Of a stretch of 32,544 nt of DNA, positions 19,291-30,003 are shown one piece after another; within the stretch, counting starts at the first letter, position 1; each line of letters starts with the position of its first letter. A program made the position numbers and the translations under genes. The DNA is from Pseudomonadales bacterium (lineage in GTDB: Bacteria > Pseudomonadota > Gammaproteobacteria > Pseudomonadales > Azotimanducaceae), in contig JANQYP010000036.1 of the NCBI GenBank assembly GCA_030728785.1, positions 61,794-94,337 of the forward strand, given 5' to 3'. The notes below the pieces were generated by a model. That model was not told where the DNA came from, made no database searches, and saw nothing but the letters and a program-made list of their open reading frames with translations.

Positions 19291-20931
19291 TTGCCCGACA
19301 AACAGCACAAAAGGCGGCGAACTTTGAGCGTTAAATCACACCAACACGACGTTCTTGTTATTGGCAGTGGCGCGGCCGGCATGACCCTGGCGCTCAAATT
19401 GAGTACTGACTATCAGGTTGCCCTGCTCTGCAAGGATGTCAGCAGCGAAGGATCAACCTATTATGCACAGGGCGGGGTCGCCGCTGTCCTTGATGAATAT
19501 GACAGTATTGACTCACACATCCAGGATACCCTGGTAGCCGGTGCAGGCATCTGTCATACGGATGTCGTGAAATTTACTGTGGAGCAGAGCCCCGCCATCA
19601 TCGCCTGGCTGGTGGACCTGGGCGTTAAATTTGATACCGAGACCGCGGCGGACGGCCGCCAGGAATTTCACCTCACCCAGGAAGGCGGGCATAGTCATCG
19701 GCGGGTGATCCATGCTGCTGACGCCACAGGCCGCGAAATTGGCAGCACCCTGGCCCAACACGTTCGAGACAGAGCCAATGTCAGCATTTTTGAGCGTTAT
19801 GCCGCCGTTGACTTGATCACCGAAAACGAGGTGGGCAGACCAGGCAAACGTTGTCTCGGCGCTTACGTCCTGAACCTTGAAACCCAGGAAGTTGAGCTGT
19901 TTCAGGCGCGTTTTGTCGTGCTGGCTACAGGCGGTGCCAGCAAGGTCTACCTTTACACCAGCAATCCCGACACAGCCTCAGGCGACGGTATCGCCATGGC
20001 CTGGCGAGCAGGTTGTCGCTCAGGCAATATGGAGTTTAACCAGTTTCACCCCACCTGCCTGTACCACCCGCTGGCCAAATCCTTCCTTATCAGTGAAGCG
20101 CTGCGTGGCGAAGGCGCGCGCCTGCTGCTGCCGGACGGTACACCCTTCATGAAACGCTTTGATGCTCGCGAGGAACTGGCACCCCGGGACATCGTCGCGC
20201 GCGCCATCGACCATGAAATGAAGCGTCTCGGCTGCGACTGTGTGTATCTGGATATCAGCCACAAAGACAAAGATTTCATCACCAGCCACTTCCCCACCAT
20301 CTATGCCCGCTGCCTGGAGTTGGGCATCGACATTTGCACTTCACCTATTCCTGTTGTGCCCGCTGCCCACTATACCTGTGGCGGCATTGTCACCGACATC
20401 AACGGTGCCACAGACATTCCCAACCTGTATGCCATTGGTGAATCAAGTTTTACCGGCCTGCACGGCGCCAACAGGATGGCAAGTAACTCCCTGCTGGAAT
20501 GTATGGTGTTTGCGAGTGCTGCCGCCCGGCACATCCAGTTGCAGCAAAACAGCATCTCTGCGGCCCTGAATATCCCCGCCTGGGATGAGTCCCAGGTGAC
20601 AGATTCCGATGAAGATGTGGTTATTTCTCATAACTGGGACGAGCTGCGGCGCTTCATGTGGGATTACGTTGGCATCGTTCGCACCGATAAACGCCTGCAA
20701 CGCGCCCGGCGCCGCACCCGCCTGCTGGCACAGGAGGTCAGTGAATATTACAGTAACTACAAAATTACCAACGACCTGCTCGAATTGCGTAACCTCATTA
20801 CTGTCGCTGAATTGATTATCCAGTCAGCCATTCAGCGCAAGGAAAGTCGCGGACTGCACTTCACCCTTGATTATCCCAACCTGCTGCCAGAGGCAAAGGA
20901 CACCATTCTGGTCCCGCCCAACTTTGGTTAG
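19291..20931 (+). CDS. nadB: L-aspartate oxidase (start may be TTG at 19324)
   Basis: [21 protein letters not shown] motif, [52 protein letters not shown]; divergent from rpoE as in Pseudomonas. Confidence 0.96.
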   Translation: MPDKQHKRRRTLSVKSHQHDVLVIGSGAAGMTLALKLSTDYQVALLCKDVSSEGSTYYAQGGVAAVLDEYDSIDSHIQDTLVAGAGICHTDVVKFTVEQSPAIIAWLVDLGVKFDTETAADGRQEFHLTQEGGHSHRRVIHAADATGREIGSTLAQHVRDRANVSIFERYAAVDLITENEVGRPGKRCLGAYVLNLETQEVELFQARFVVLATGGASKVYLYTSNPDTASGDGIAMAWRAGCRSGNMEFNQFHPTCLYHPLAKSFLISEALRGEGARLLLPDGTPFMKRFDAREELAPRDIVARAIDHEMKRLGCDCVYLDISHKDKDFITSHFPTIYARCLELGIDICTSPIPVVPAAHYTCGGIVTDINGATDIPNLYAIGESSFTGLHGANRMASNSLLECMVFASAAARHIQLQQNSISAALNIPAWDESQVTDSDEDVVISHNWDELRRFMWDYVGIVRTDKRLQRARRRTRLLAQEVSEYYSNYKITNDLLELRNLITVAELIIQSAIQRKESRGLHFTLDYPNLLPEAKDTILVPPNFG

Positions 20932-20950
20932 GTGCCTGCCGGACCTGCAC

Positions 20951-21418
20951 TCAGGGCGCGGAACTGAACGGCTGATGACCGCGGGTCTGCAGACGCAAAA
21001 CCGCACGCAGGTGCCGAAAAGACTCTTTACTGAGGCTGTCTGGCAGCAGAGTCACGGCAACATTGCCTCCCGCCGAGCACCTGAAGCGCAGCACCACCAA
21101 CCAGCCCGTCAGCACCACCCCGGGCAATAAGGTCGCTGGGCGAGGCCTGCCAGTGCGGGTCTGCAGCTGCCAGCCCGCAGCTGTCAGGGTTAGCGCGACA
21201 ACGGCATTCGGCGTTGTCCGCAGGCCATCCCGAGTCAACGCCACATACCAGCAAACCAGCAGCGCCAGCCCCATGGCCAGGCGCCACAAGACGGGCAACT
21301 GCACCAGCCACAGTGCCAGCGCCGCGGCCAGGTGTGTGGCCGTAACCGCCAGGCAGAACAAACTTGATGGCTGCAATTGCAGATGCAGCTGTCGCGTGAC
21401 CAACGGTGAAGTGGGCAT
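20951..21418 (-). CDS. YgfX/CptA-like membrane protein
   Basis: Two adjacent TM helices in a short protein (LFCLAVTATHLAAALALWLVQLPVLWRLAMGLALLVCWYVAL), adjacent to sdhE as in other gammaproteobacteria. Confidence 0.6.
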   Translation of the reverse strand: MPTSPLVTRQLHLQLQPSSLFCLAVTATHLAAALALWLVQLPVLWRLAMGLALLVCWYVALTRDGLRTTPNAVVALTLTAAGWQLQTRTGRPRPATLLPGVVLTGWLVVLRFRCSAGGNVAVTLLPDSLSKESFRHLRAVLRLQTRGHQPFSSAP

Positions 21419-21465
21419 TAACCCCTCCTGTCAGCGCATCGATTTGCGCAACCCCTTTTTTGGGA

Positions 21466-21723
21466 TCAGCTTTTTGGCCGCACCCTCGCAAGCATAAAAT
21501 CAACCAGCGCCGCCATCCCGGCATCATCAGGCCTGGATTTTTGGCTGAACCACTCCAGCAGATCAGGATCGTCCTGCTCCAGCAACTTCTGAAAACTCAG
21601 TTGTTGTGCCGCTGTGATGGCAAGGTACATTTCATCAAAAAAGGGCAGGAGCAGCAGATCAAGCTCAAGCATGCCGCGCCGACTGCGCCAGCGCATGCGA
21701 TTGTATTCCAGATTTTCAGTCAT
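21466..21723 (-). CDS. sdhE: FAD assembly factor SdhE
   Basis: 85 aa with the conserved RGMLELD motif (RWRSRRGMLELDLLLLPF) and LLEQDDPDLLEWF. Confidence 0.9.
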   Translation of the reverse strand: MTENLEYNRMRWRSRRGMLELDLLLLPFFDEMYLAITAAQQLSFQKLLEQDDPDLLEWFSQKSRPDDAGMAALVDFMLARVRPKS

Positions 21724-21798
21724 AGGCTACCGAAGGTGGTGGAGATCAAGACGGAAAATTATACCGCTTACCTGAGGCCAGCATGTAGAATACTTGCC

Positions 21799-22629
21799 AT
21801 GAATAATGTCATCCCATTAACTGACTTTGGCTTCCTCGCAATCACTGGCAGGGACGCATTAAAATTTTTGCAGGGTTACACCACCTGCGATCTCGCGGAA
21901 GTACTGCCGGGCAAAGCCGGCCTCGGCGCCACCTGCAACATTCAAGGGCGCATGCTCAGCAACTACCGCATTGCGGCGATCGACCAGGGTTACCTGCTGC
22001 GTATGCACAAGTCTTTGGTTGCGCCCACCCGGGCGTTTCTGAACAAATATATCGTCTTCTCCAAGGCAGTCCTAGTGGATGTTTCTGCTGACTATGAGTG
22101 TTTTGGCGTCTTGGGCGACATGGCGGATACACTGAACGACAACCCACTTGACGCGGCAGCGCCCTGCATCAACATTAGGATTAACAGCAAAGTACCTCGC
22201 TTTGAATGCTGGTGTCCCGCCGGCCAGCCTCGCCCGAGTACCATCGCAGCGTCAGCTTGGCTGCTTGCCGAACTGGATGATGGTTATGTCTGGCTTGATG
22301 CCAGCAGCAGCGAAGAATTTATCCCGCAGATGCTCAACCTGCAGCATCTTGGCGGCGTCAGCTTCAAGAAAGGCTGTTATCTGGGGCAGGAGATTGTCGC
22401 CCGCATGCAATACCGGGGCGAAATCAAGCGCAAACTTTATCGCGGCAGCTCACCAGTTGCCGTGGCCGTGACAGACAAGCTCTATGGCCCCACCGCTAAC
22501 ACCGCAGGTCGCGTGGTGAGTTGCGTCGGCCAGCAGTTCCTGGCGGTCATTCAGGTACAGGCCATTGATGCAGGCCTGCATCTCGGCAGCGGTGAACCGC
22601 TGGAGATCATGGCAGCCGCTGTACCTTGA
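21799..22629 (+). CDS. ygfZ: tRNA-modifying / folate-binding protein YgfZ
   Basis: KKGCYLGQEIVARMQYRGEIKRKLYR signature and LKFLQGYTTCDL. Start placed at MNNVIPLTDFGF (21799); the ORF begins at 21406. Confidence 0.92.
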   Translation: MNNVIPLTDFGFLAITGRDALKFLQGYTTCDLAEVLPGKAGLGATCNIQGRMLSNYRIAAIDQGYLLRMHKSLVAPTRAFLNKYIVFSKAVLVDVSADYECFGVLGDMADTLNDNPLDAAAPCINIRINSKVPRFECWCPAGQPRPSTIAASAWLLAELDDGYVWLDASSSEEFIPQMLNLQHLGGVSFKKGCYLGQEIVARMQYRGEIKRKLYRGSSPVAVAVTDKLYGPTANTAGRVVSCVGQQFLAVIQVQAIDAGLHLGSGEPLEIMAAAVP

Positions 22630-22659
22630 GGCGTGACAAATTGCGGCTATAGCCAGACC

Positions 22660-22693
22660 CGCTTATGCTCCACGAGCGCTTACGCTCCATAAG
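22660..22693. repeat. 17-bp x2 imperfect tandem repeat in the ygfZ-mmsB gap
   Basis: CGCTTATGCTCCACGAG / CGCTTACGCTCCATAAG (14 of 17 identical). Confidence 0.75.
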
Positions 22694-22804
22694 ATAGCTG
22701 CCATTATTAGTAACAATGCGGCGCTCAGCCCCGCCCAGAAGCACTCGAGCGGCTTTCGAGACGAGGTCGGCCGGCTCCCTGCAGCAGGCGGCCAAAAACA
22801 GTTG

Positions 22805-23707
22805 TCAGGCCGGCTTTTTGGCAGCGCCCTGAAAGCTGACCTGAATACTTGAGAAATCTTTGCGGCCAAACCCCGCCTTGGCATGACTAACATACAGATT
22901 TCGCGCCAATGACCCCATGGGCGTGGCAGAGCCTCTGGCCAGGGCTGCTTCCGTTGCCAACCCCAGGTCTTTGATCATCAGGTCCACCAGAAAGCCGCCT
23001 TCATAGTCTCTGGCCGCGGGCACGCCGGCCATCACACCCGGATAGGGGTTATAAACTTCCAGCGCCCAGTTGCCACCAGAGCTCTTACGCATGATTTCTG
23101 CCAACACTGCCGGATCAAGCCCGCTGTCGACGCCCAGTTGTAATGCCTCTGCCGTACCCGTCATCAAGACAGACAGCAGCATATTGTTGCAGATCTTCGC
23201 CACTTGGCCGGCACCCGCATCACCAGCATGAAAAATATTCTTGCCCATGGCTTCGAGGATGGGTGTGGCCCGCTGCAGACCCTCTGCGGTGCCGCCAACA
23301 ATAAACGTCAGGGTACCGCCGACGGCGCCGCCGACACCACCGGATACCGGCGCATCAAGCATGGTGATGCCGCGCGCCGAGGCCGCAGCCGAAACCTTTT
23401 GCGCCGATGCTGCGGCGATAGTGCTGCAGTCGATCACCAGGGTTGAGCTGTCCATGGCAGCGAGAATGCCCTCGTCACCCAAATACAGACGCTCCACATG
23501 CACCGATGCCGGCAACATGGAAATCACCACATCCACCCCAACCACTGCCTCAGCCGCGGCGGCACAGGCCAGTGCACCCTTGCCTGCCAGCTCCTGCAGC
23601 GCCGCCGGCACCAGGTCAAATGCCTTGATGGTGTGCCCGGCATGCAGCAGGTTTGCAGCCATGGGGCCACCCATGTTGCCGAGTCCAATAAATCCTATGT
23701 TGGCCAT
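22805..23707 (-). CDS. mmsB: 3-hydroxyisobutyrate dehydrogenase
   Basis: IGFIGLGNMGGPMAANLL Rossmann motif, DAPVSGGVGGA, GAGQVAKICNNML; within the valine catabolism cluster. Confidence 0.93.
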   Translation of the reverse strand: MANIGFIGLGNMGGPMAANLLHAGHTIKAFDLVPAALQELAGKGALACAAAAEAVVGVDVVISMLPASVHVERLYLGDEGILAAMDSSTLVIDCSTIAAASAQKVSAAASARGITMLDAPVSGGVGGAVGGTLTFIVGGTAEGLQRATPILEAMGKNIFHAGDAGAGQVAKICNNMLLSVLMTGTAEALQLGVDSGLDPAVLAEIMRKSSGGNWALEVYNPYPGVMAGVPAARDYEGGFLVDLMIKDLGLATEAALARGSATPMGSLARNLYVSHAKAGFGRKDFSSIQVSFQGAAKKPA

Positions 23708-23758
23708 ATTTAGCTCCCGCTACTGGTGCGATGAATAATTTATTTGCCTGCCGGCAGA

Positions 23759-24916
23759 TTATGCAGTTTCGAGCATGTCGGCCAGGGGATTGATGGCCCA
23801 GGGCAGGTTGAAATGCGCCTGCACCCATTCGTCAGGCACCTGATCCAGATTTGGATAACGCCAGGCAGGCTTATTGTCTTTATCAATCAGCAGCGCGCGC
23901 ACGCCTTCGGCGAAGTCCGGATGGCGGCTGCATTGCACGGCGATGACCAGCTCCAGTTGAAAACACTGTTTTAACGACAGGCCACGGGCGCGCTGCAATT
24001 GTTCATGAATAATATGGGCTGTGGTCGGCGAACCGCTGTTGATACTCTTGGCGGCCCTGGTCAGAAACACATCATCGTCAGCAAAACTGGCAACAGCCCG
24101 GGCAAAGGCTGGCACCGGCTGGTCACTGGCCAGCACCTGCGTCATCAGGGTCTGTATGGCGGTTTCGCGGGGCGCCAGTTGGCCTGCCGGAAATTCTTGC
24201 GCATCACCTTCAAGGCCTGCCAGCAGCGAACCCAACAACGCCTTGTCCCGAACACCGTCACCGTGCCAATCGGCATCAAGCAGCTGCTGCAAGACTGCGG
24301 GCTTTTCCTCGAAAGCCAGCAAGTAATCGATCAAACCAAGATACTTGCCGTCAACAGCATTCAGCTGGCAGCCGGTCCAGGCAATAAAATACGCCCAATG
24401 CCGCGGCATTTTGCTTAGGAACCAGGTAGCGCCAGCATCGGGAAACAGGCCAATGGTAATTTCCGGCAGCGCCAGGCGCGTTGTGGCAGTGCCGATTCGA
24501 TGACTGCAGCCGCCCATAATGCCAAGGCCGCCGCCCATAACAATACCCTGGGCCCACACCAGGGTTGGCTTTGGATAGGTATGAATAAGATAGTCGAGGC
24601 GATACTCGCGTTCAAAAAACGCCTCGGCATAGGCCACAGGTTCATCCGCCACCGTTTGAGCAACCATAGATTGATACAGGGCCTGAATATCACCGCCCGC
24701 AGAAAAGGCTTTGTCACTGTTGCTTTGGAACAGCACCATGACGATATTGTCATCATCGCGCCACTGCTGCAGTTGCGGCGTCAACAGGTCGATCATCGCA
24801 AGGCTGAGGCTATTCAGTGTGGCGGGCACGTTGAGGGTGACAATACCCAGCTGGCAGCCGTTGTTGGTGGCCACAGTTTCAAATAGTACAACGTCAGCAG
24901 CCGTTGTCGCCGCCAT
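23759..24916 (-). CDS. 3-hydroxyisobutyryl-CoA hydrolase (enoyl-CoA hydratase/isomerase family)
   Basis: LNSLSLAMIDLLTPQLQQW, FSAGGDIQALYQ, GIVMGGGLGIMGGCSHRIGT, PEITIGLFPDAGATWFLSK; typical HIBCH pattern. Confidence 0.9.
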   Translation of the reverse strand: MAATTAADVVLFETVATNNGCQLGIVTLNVPATLNSLSLAMIDLLTPQLQQWRDDDNIVMVLFQSNSDKAFSAGGDIQALYQSMVAQTVADEPVAYAEAFFEREYRLDYLIHTYPKPTLVWAQGIVMGGGLGIMGGCSHRIGTATTRLALPEITIGLFPDAGATWFLSKMPRHWAYFIAWTGCQLNAVDGKYLGLIDYLLAFEEKPAVLQQLLDADWHGDGVRDKALLGSLLAGLEGDAQEFPAGQLAPRETAIQTLMTQVLASDQPVPAFARAVASFADDDVFLTRAAKSINSGSPTTAHIIHEQLQRARGLSLKQCFQLELVIAVQCSRHPDFAEGVRALLIDKDNKPAWRYPNLDQVPDEWVQAHFNLPWAINPLADMLETA

Positions 24917-24918
24917 GG

Positions 24919-25695
24919 TCAGGCATTCCGCCAGTTGGGTGCGCGCTTCTGCAGAAACGCATTGACACCTTCGGCCTGGTCCTGGGTGCCAAATAAATCT
25001 ACAAAAGCATCACGCTCGGCGGTATACGCCGAGGTCATGGCGCCGGACCTTGCCGCCTGGATCAGTTGTTTGCAGGCACTGACACTGGTCGGGCTCTGCC
25101 CCTCAACTCTGCCTGCCAGCGCCATGGCGGCCGCCAGCGATGTGCCTTTGGGCACCACCTCTTCCACCAGGCCAATGCGTTCGGCGGTCGCCGCGTCAAC
25201 ACGCTCACCACAGAGAATCATACGTTTGGCCCAACCCTCGCCCACCAGCCAGGCCAGGTGCTGGGTACCCAGCCCCGCCGGCAGCAGGCCAACAGTGGCT
25301 TCAGGTAAACCCATGACAGCCTGGGACTCGGCGATCCGGATATCACAGGCCATGGCACATTCGAGGCCACCACCCATGGCATAACCATTAATGGCCGCAA
25401 TGGACACGCCACGAAAATTTGCCAGGGCTTCAAAGGCCGCGCCAAATTTTTCCGCCAGGTCACGGGCAACGGTTTTATCACCAGAGGCAAACATCTTCAG
25501 GTCAGCACCGGCCGAGAAAAACTTTTCACCCTGACCAGTAATCACCAGGGAATAGACTTCCCTGTTGTTGTTCAGCTCGCCAACCATATCCCGCAACGCT
25601 GTGAGGTTGTCAGCGTCCCAGGTATTGGCAGCAGGATTATTAATGGTAATCAGCGCCGTATGGCCCTGGATATCCAGCAGCAATTTGTCAGTCAT
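24919..25695 (-). CDS. Enoyl-CoA hydratase
   Basis: FFSAGADLKMFASGD, AINGYAMGGGLECAMACDIRIA, GLPEATVGLLPAGLGTQ. Start placed at MTDKLL (25695); the ORF extends to 25716. Confidence 0.9.
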   Translation of the reverse strand: MTDKLLLDIQGHTALITINNPAANTWDADNLTALRDMVGELNNNREVYSLVITGQGEKFFSAGADLKMFASGDKTVARDLAEKFGAAFEALANFRGVSIAAINGYAMGGGLECAMACDIRIAESQAVMGLPEATVGLLPAGLGTQHLAWLVGEGWAKRMILCGERVDAATAERIGLVEEVVPKGTSLAAAMALAGRVEGQSPTSVSACKQLIQAARSGAMTSAYTAERDAFVDLFGTQDQAEGVNAFLQKRAPNWRNA

Positions 25696-25710
25696 AGTGG
25701 CAATTCCTTT

Positions 25711-25750
25711 CCGCAATTGTATGCAGTTGTTAGCAGTTGTCAGCAGTTGT
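25711..25750. repeat. 10-bp x4 tandem repeat at the acyl-CoA dehydrogenase / enoyl-CoA hydratase junction
   Basis: CCGCAATTGT ATGCAGTTGT TAGCAGTTGT CAGCAGTTGT. Confidence 0.85.
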
Positions 25751-26910
25751 TACTGAATGGTTTCGACATCTGCCTGAGTCAGCAGGTGACGCGAGACTAT
25801 CAGGCGCATAATTTCGTTAGTGCCTTCCAGTATCTGATGCACTCGAGTGTCACGCAGGTAACGTTCAAGGGGATATTCCTGCATGTAGCCATAACCGCCA
25901 TGAATCTGCAGCGCCTGGTTACACACATCAAAACCCACATCTGTGGCAAAACGTTTGGCCATAGCTGAGTAGACACTCGCCTGGGGGTCGCCCTTGTCGA
26001 CTTTGAAGGCTGCCAGGCGCACCAGTTGGCGAGCCGCCACCAGTTCCGTGACCATATCCGCCAGCTTGAATTGCAGCGCCTGGAAACTCGCCAGCGGCGC
26101 GCCGAACTGCTGCCGCTCCAACATATAGGTCTGGGTGCGGTTAATAGCCGCCTGGGCGGTGCCAATGGAGCAGGTGGCAATATTGATACGACCACCGTCC
26201 AGGCCTTTCATGGCGATCTTAAAGCCATCACCCTCTTTACCCAGGCGGTTTGCCACCGGCACTCGCACCTGCTCAAAGCTGATCTCTTTGGTTGGCTGGC
26301 TGTGCCAGCCCATCTTTTCAAGATTCTTACCGAAACTGATGCCAGGTAGGTCGCTGGGAATCACCAGGGTGCTGATACCACGCGCGCCGCTGTCGGCAGT
26401 TCTGACCATCACCACCAGCACATCTGTGGCACCGGCGCCGGAGATAAACATCTTCGCGCCGTTCACCACGTAATAATCACCATCGCGCTTGGCCTGGGTG
26501 CGCAACGAGCCGGCGTCGGAGCCGGCGCCGGCTTCAGTGAGACAATAGCTGGCGAGCTGGGCGCCGCTGACCAGGTCCGGGCAGAAGGCTTCGCGGGTTG
26601 CATCGCTGCCATATTCAGCAATCATCCAGCTGGCCATATTATGGATCGAGATAAAAGCCGTGGTTGAAGTACAACCCATGGCCAGCTGTTCCAGTATGAC
26701 TGCCGAGTCGAGCCGGCTGAGACCCATGCCGCCGAGGGATTCCGGGCAATAGAGACCACAGAAGCCCATATCACCAGCGGCCTTGATGACATCCCGGGGA
26801 AATACCTTACCCTCGTCCCAGGCGGCAGCGTGGGGCGCAAAAGCCTTGTCAGAAAAGGCCCGCGCCGCCTGCTGAAAGGCCAACTGGTCTGCAGTCAGGT
26901 CAAAATCCAT
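25750..26910 (-). CDS. Acyl-CoA dehydrogenase (probable isobutyryl-CoA dehydrogenase)
   Basis: CLTEAGAGSDAGSLRTQAKRDGDYYVVNGAKMFISGA and QIHGGYGYMQEYPLERYLRDTRVHQILEGTNEIMR; TAATG overlap with mmsA. Confidence 0.92.
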   Translation of the reverse strand: MDFDLTADQLAFQQAARAFSDKAFAPHAAAWDEGKVFPRDVIKAAGDMGFCGLYCPESLGGMGLSRLDSAVILEQLAMGCTSTTAFISIHNMASWMIAEYGSDATREAFCPDLVSGAQLASYCLTEAGAGSDAGSLRTQAKRDGDYYVVNGAKMFISGAGATDVLVVMVRTADSGARGISTLVIPSDLPGISFGKNLEKMGWHSQPTKEISFEQVRVPVANRLGKEGDGFKIAMKGLDGGRINIATCSIGTAQAAINRTQTYMLERQQFGAPLASFQALQFKLADMVTELVAARQLVRLAAFKVDKGDPQASVYSAMAKRFATDVGFDVCNQALQIHGGYGYMQEYPLERYLRDTRVHQILEGTNEIMRLIVSRHLLTQADVETIQ

Positions 26911-28442
26911 TATTTCAGCGCGATGGTCATATTGGCTGAGGCGACGGCATCACTGTCGAACCAGCGGGCGGTAATGGTTTTGGTTTCAGTATAAAAACGT
27001 ATGGCCTGTTTGCCGTAGGCGTGGTGGTCACCGTAGAAGGAGTTTTTCCAGCCGGTAAATGAGAAGAAGGGTAAGGGTACGGGAATCGGAATATTGATGC
27101 CCACCTGGCCAACTTCAATCTCACTCTGGAATTTGCGGGCTGCGCCACCTGAGGAGGTAAAAATCGACACACCGTTGCCATAAGGATTTGCATTAATAAT
27201 CTCAATGGCTTCTTCGAGGCTGGTGGCCGGCATGGTCACCAGCACCGGGCCAAATATTTCTTCTTTGTAGATGGTCATATCCCGACCGACATCGGCAAAC
27301 AGCGTCGGCCCAACCCAATTACCATGGGGCAGGCCAGGCACTTCACAGGCGCTGCCGTCCAGCAGACAAGTGGCACCTTCGTCTTTGCCTTTTTGGATGT
27401 AACCGAGGATACGTGTTTTGGCCTGGGGGCTGATCTGTGGTCCGTAGCCGGCACTGTCGTCATCCCAAGCACCCGGCTTGACCGCCGCCATGGCCTCGCG
27501 AACGTCAGCAATCATATTGACCGCATCACCGACAAACACCGCTACAGAAATGGCCATACAACGCTGGCCAGCGGCGCCTACAGAAGAGCCAACCAGGGCA
27601 CTGACAACCTGGCTCTTATTGGCATCAGGCATAATCACCATGTGATTCTTGGCGCCCGCCATACACTGCACGCGTTTCAGGTGCTCTGTACCCAGACGGT
27701 AAACATGCTGACCAACGGGGACTGAACCAACAAACGAAATGGCCCGGGTTTCAGGATGGGTAATCAGCGCGTCAACCTGCTCACGCCCACCGTGGATGAC
27801 CTGCACCAGGTCACGTGGAAAACCAGCCTCGTAGAATAACTCGACCAGCCGATTTGGCGTCATGGGATCCTGTTCCGAGGGTTTGAGGATAAAGGTGTTG
27901 CCACAGGCCACCGCCATGGGAAACATCCACATGGGGATCATCGCCGGAAAATTAAAAGGTGTAATACCAACACACACTCCCAGGGGCTGGATCAGGCTGT
28001 AGGTATCAATGCCGCGTGCAACATTTTCGGCGGTCTCACCCATCATCATGGCCGGCACATTACAGGCCTGCTCTACCACTTCAATACCGCGCCAGACATC
28101 ACCCTGGGCGTCGGCAAATGTCTTGCCCGTTTCCAACGCCAGGATCTCGGCGATCTCGTCGTGTTTTTCCTTCAGCAACATCTGGTACTTCATCATGATG
28201 CGCGCGCGTTCGGGCGCGGGTACTCTGCGCCACAATAGAAAAGCTGCCTTGGCTGCTGCAACCGCCTCTTCTACTTCAGCCGGGGTGGTGAAGGGTGCAT
28301 GGGCAATAACTGCCTGGGTTGCCGGATTGGTCACGGGGATGGTTTCTGTGGCAGCGCTCTGCCGAAAACCACCGTTGACATAAATATCCACAATCGGCGC
28401 GACTGGCGCTGCGGTGGTTGTGCTGGCTGGTGTCTGGGACAT
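26910..28442 (-). CDS. mmsA: Methylmalonate-semialdehyde dehydrogenase (CoA-acylating)
   Basis: [70 protein letters not shown]. Confidence 0.95.
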   Translation of the reverse strand: MSQTPASTTTAAPVAPIVDIYVNGGFRQSAATETIPVTNPATQAVIAHAPFTTPAEVEEAVAAAKAAFLLWRRVPAPERARIMMKYQMLLKEKHDEIAEILALETGKTFADAQGDVWRGIEVVEQACNVPAMMMGETAENVARGIDTYSLIQPLGVCVGITPFNFPAMIPMWMFPMAVACGNTFILKPSEQDPMTPNRLVELFYEAGFPRDLVQVIHGGREQVDALITHPETRAISFVGSVPVGQHVYRLGTEHLKRVQCMAGAKNHMVIMPDANKSQVVSALVGSSVGAAGQRCMAISVAVFVGDAVNMIADVREAMAAVKPGAWDDDSAGYGPQISPQAKTRILGYIQKGKDEGATCLLDGSACEVPGLPHGNWVGPTLFADVGRDMTIYKEEIFGPVLVTMPATSLEEAIEIINANPYGNGVSIFTSSGGAARKFQSEIEVGQVGINIPIPVPLPFFSFTGWKNSFYGDHHAYGKQAIRFYTETKTITARWFDSDAVASANMTIALK

Positions 28443-28626
28443 GAACGGTTCCTCTCAGGTGTTCTGATTAAGTGTGCACTGGTTAGCGACACGCCCTGTG
28501 TTTAGGGTATGGGTAATGTGAGACGATAGTATAGAAGGCATTAACACAGGTATAGATACATATACGCATTGCTTACCTGCAAATATGCACAGATAAACAC
28601 CAAGGCCGCGCTCTCTGCCAACAGCG

Positions 28627-29607
28627 TTAGTGAGCACTGACACTCAACACCATACGCAACACGTGTATCTCTTCTGGCGCCAATTCAATCACGTTGGTTA
28701 ATGCCAGCGCAGGCTCCAGGCAGAGCATATTCAAATAGCCCCGATCATCAAAATCTTTCATGGCCAAAGCCTTGTCCGCCCCCGGGTTCCACACCACCAG
28801 GTCATTGTTGCCGCTGCAGTGCAACTGAATGTCACGCTTTAACAGCGGGTCGTGTAATGTCACCCTGGCCGGCGGCGCCAGGTAAACACGGTCTACTTCT
28901 GCCTCCACCACCAACGGCTGGTCCTGGCGGCGCTGCTCATAGCCACGTAATTTATCCTTGTAATACAGGTCCTTGAGCTCCGGCACTATTACCTTGCCGA
29001 CGTCACCAACCCGCAGATAGGTATGTAATGCCGCGCCCACCGTGACGGGTGCCGCTGCCAGGTTCCTGCTGGAAACGCTTACGGCAAGATCTGTCGATAA
29101 GCAGATATCAACCAGCATCTCCATCACACCTGCGGTCTTATCCGGCGACAGCCATTCGTCAAACTCAGGCAACTGCACCAGCGCACAGCAAACACGGGTA
29201 TAACCGGCCGCCACCTCAACCTCGCGCACCTCAAACATGCCTGTTCGAGCAAAGCCGTGCTGGGGCCTGTCGTGCAGGGTCTCATGGGCACCAAACCAGG
29301 GCCAGCAGAGAGGTATACCACCACGAATAGCCGTCCCCGGCGCAAAAACAGCGCAACTGCTGACCCACAATACCTCCTCACATTGCGCAGGTTGATAGGA
29401 CGTCAGGTGGGCACCCTGCAGATAGAAGCTGGCCTTGTGCTGCTCAAACTGCAGCTGCACCAGCACCAGCCCTTGGGGGTCAAGGCTGAAGTCAATACGT
29501 CCCGGGTGGCCAAACTGCTGATTCAGGGTGTCCAGCGCTGCAGGTGTAAGTGCAGGTGTAAGTGCAGGTATCTCTGAAGCTGTGGTCATCGTCTGGGGTT
29601 CCTGCAC
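28627..29607 (-). CDS. D-hexose-6-phosphate mutarotase (YeaD-like aldose epimerase)
   Basis: FYLQGAHLTSYQP, RGGIPLCWPWFGAH, QHGFARTGMFEV, ALHTYLRVGDV, VVWNPGADKALAMKDF. Confidence 0.9.
   Translation of the reverse strand: MQEPQTMTTASEIPALTPALTPAALDTLNQQFGHPGRIDFSLDPQGLVLVQLQFEQHKASFYLQGAHLTSYQPAQCEEVLWVSSCAVFAPGTAIRGGIPLCWPWFGAHETLHDRPQHGFARTGMFEVREVEVAAGYTRVCCALVQLPEFDEWLSPDKTAGVMEMLVDICLSTDLAVSVSSRNLAAAPVTVGAALHTYLRVGDVGKVIVPELKDLYYKDKLRGYEQRRQDQPLVVEAEVDRVYLAPPARVTLHDPLLKRDIQLHCSGNNDLVVWNPGADKALAMKDFDDRGYLNMLCLEPALALTNVIELAPEEIHVLRMVLSVSAH
29540..29575. repeat. 12-bp tandem repeat within the 5' coding end of the epimerase gene
   Basis: GCAGGTGTAAGT x2 plus GCAGGTATCTCT, encoding ...IPALTPALTPA... 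on the minus strand. Confidence 0.8.
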
Positions 29608-29613
29608 TACTGC

Positions 29614-29637
29614 GTTACTGGGCTACTGGGTTACTGG
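29614..29637. repeat. 8-bp x3 tandem repeat upstream of the epimerase gene
   Basis: GTTACTGG GCTACTGG GTTACTGG. Confidence 0.75.
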
Positions 29638-30003
29638 GTGGCAGTGGCACTTTAGCCGCACGTCGGCGGCATGTGCGCATGGGGAATGTTAGGGGCATGG
29701 CTAAGACAGTTGTCTTGACGGCTAAAACGTCATCTTGCATGTGGTTTTGTGACGGTGCAAGCCTCTTGACCTGATGCGGCGAATTGCAGTTTATGGGTTA
29801 TTCCCGGCGAAGCCATAGGGCGCGGCCTTGGCTGCAGGCAATGGCTAATCTGTTTATCTGCTGTAAGCCAATTCCCGCATTGGATCTATGGCACTTACAG
29901 CGCCGGCAATGCTGGGTCTAAGACCAATAGCAGGGCTCAGCGGGTCCCGGCAACGGTCATTAGACTTACGCTGATTTTATGGTGTAGCATAAAAATTGAG
30001 CCA

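Noticed and set aside
19042-19308. 88-aa minus-strand ORF between nadB and rpoE
   Set aside because: It overlaps the sigma-E-type promoter and the nadB start, and has no recognisable protein features.
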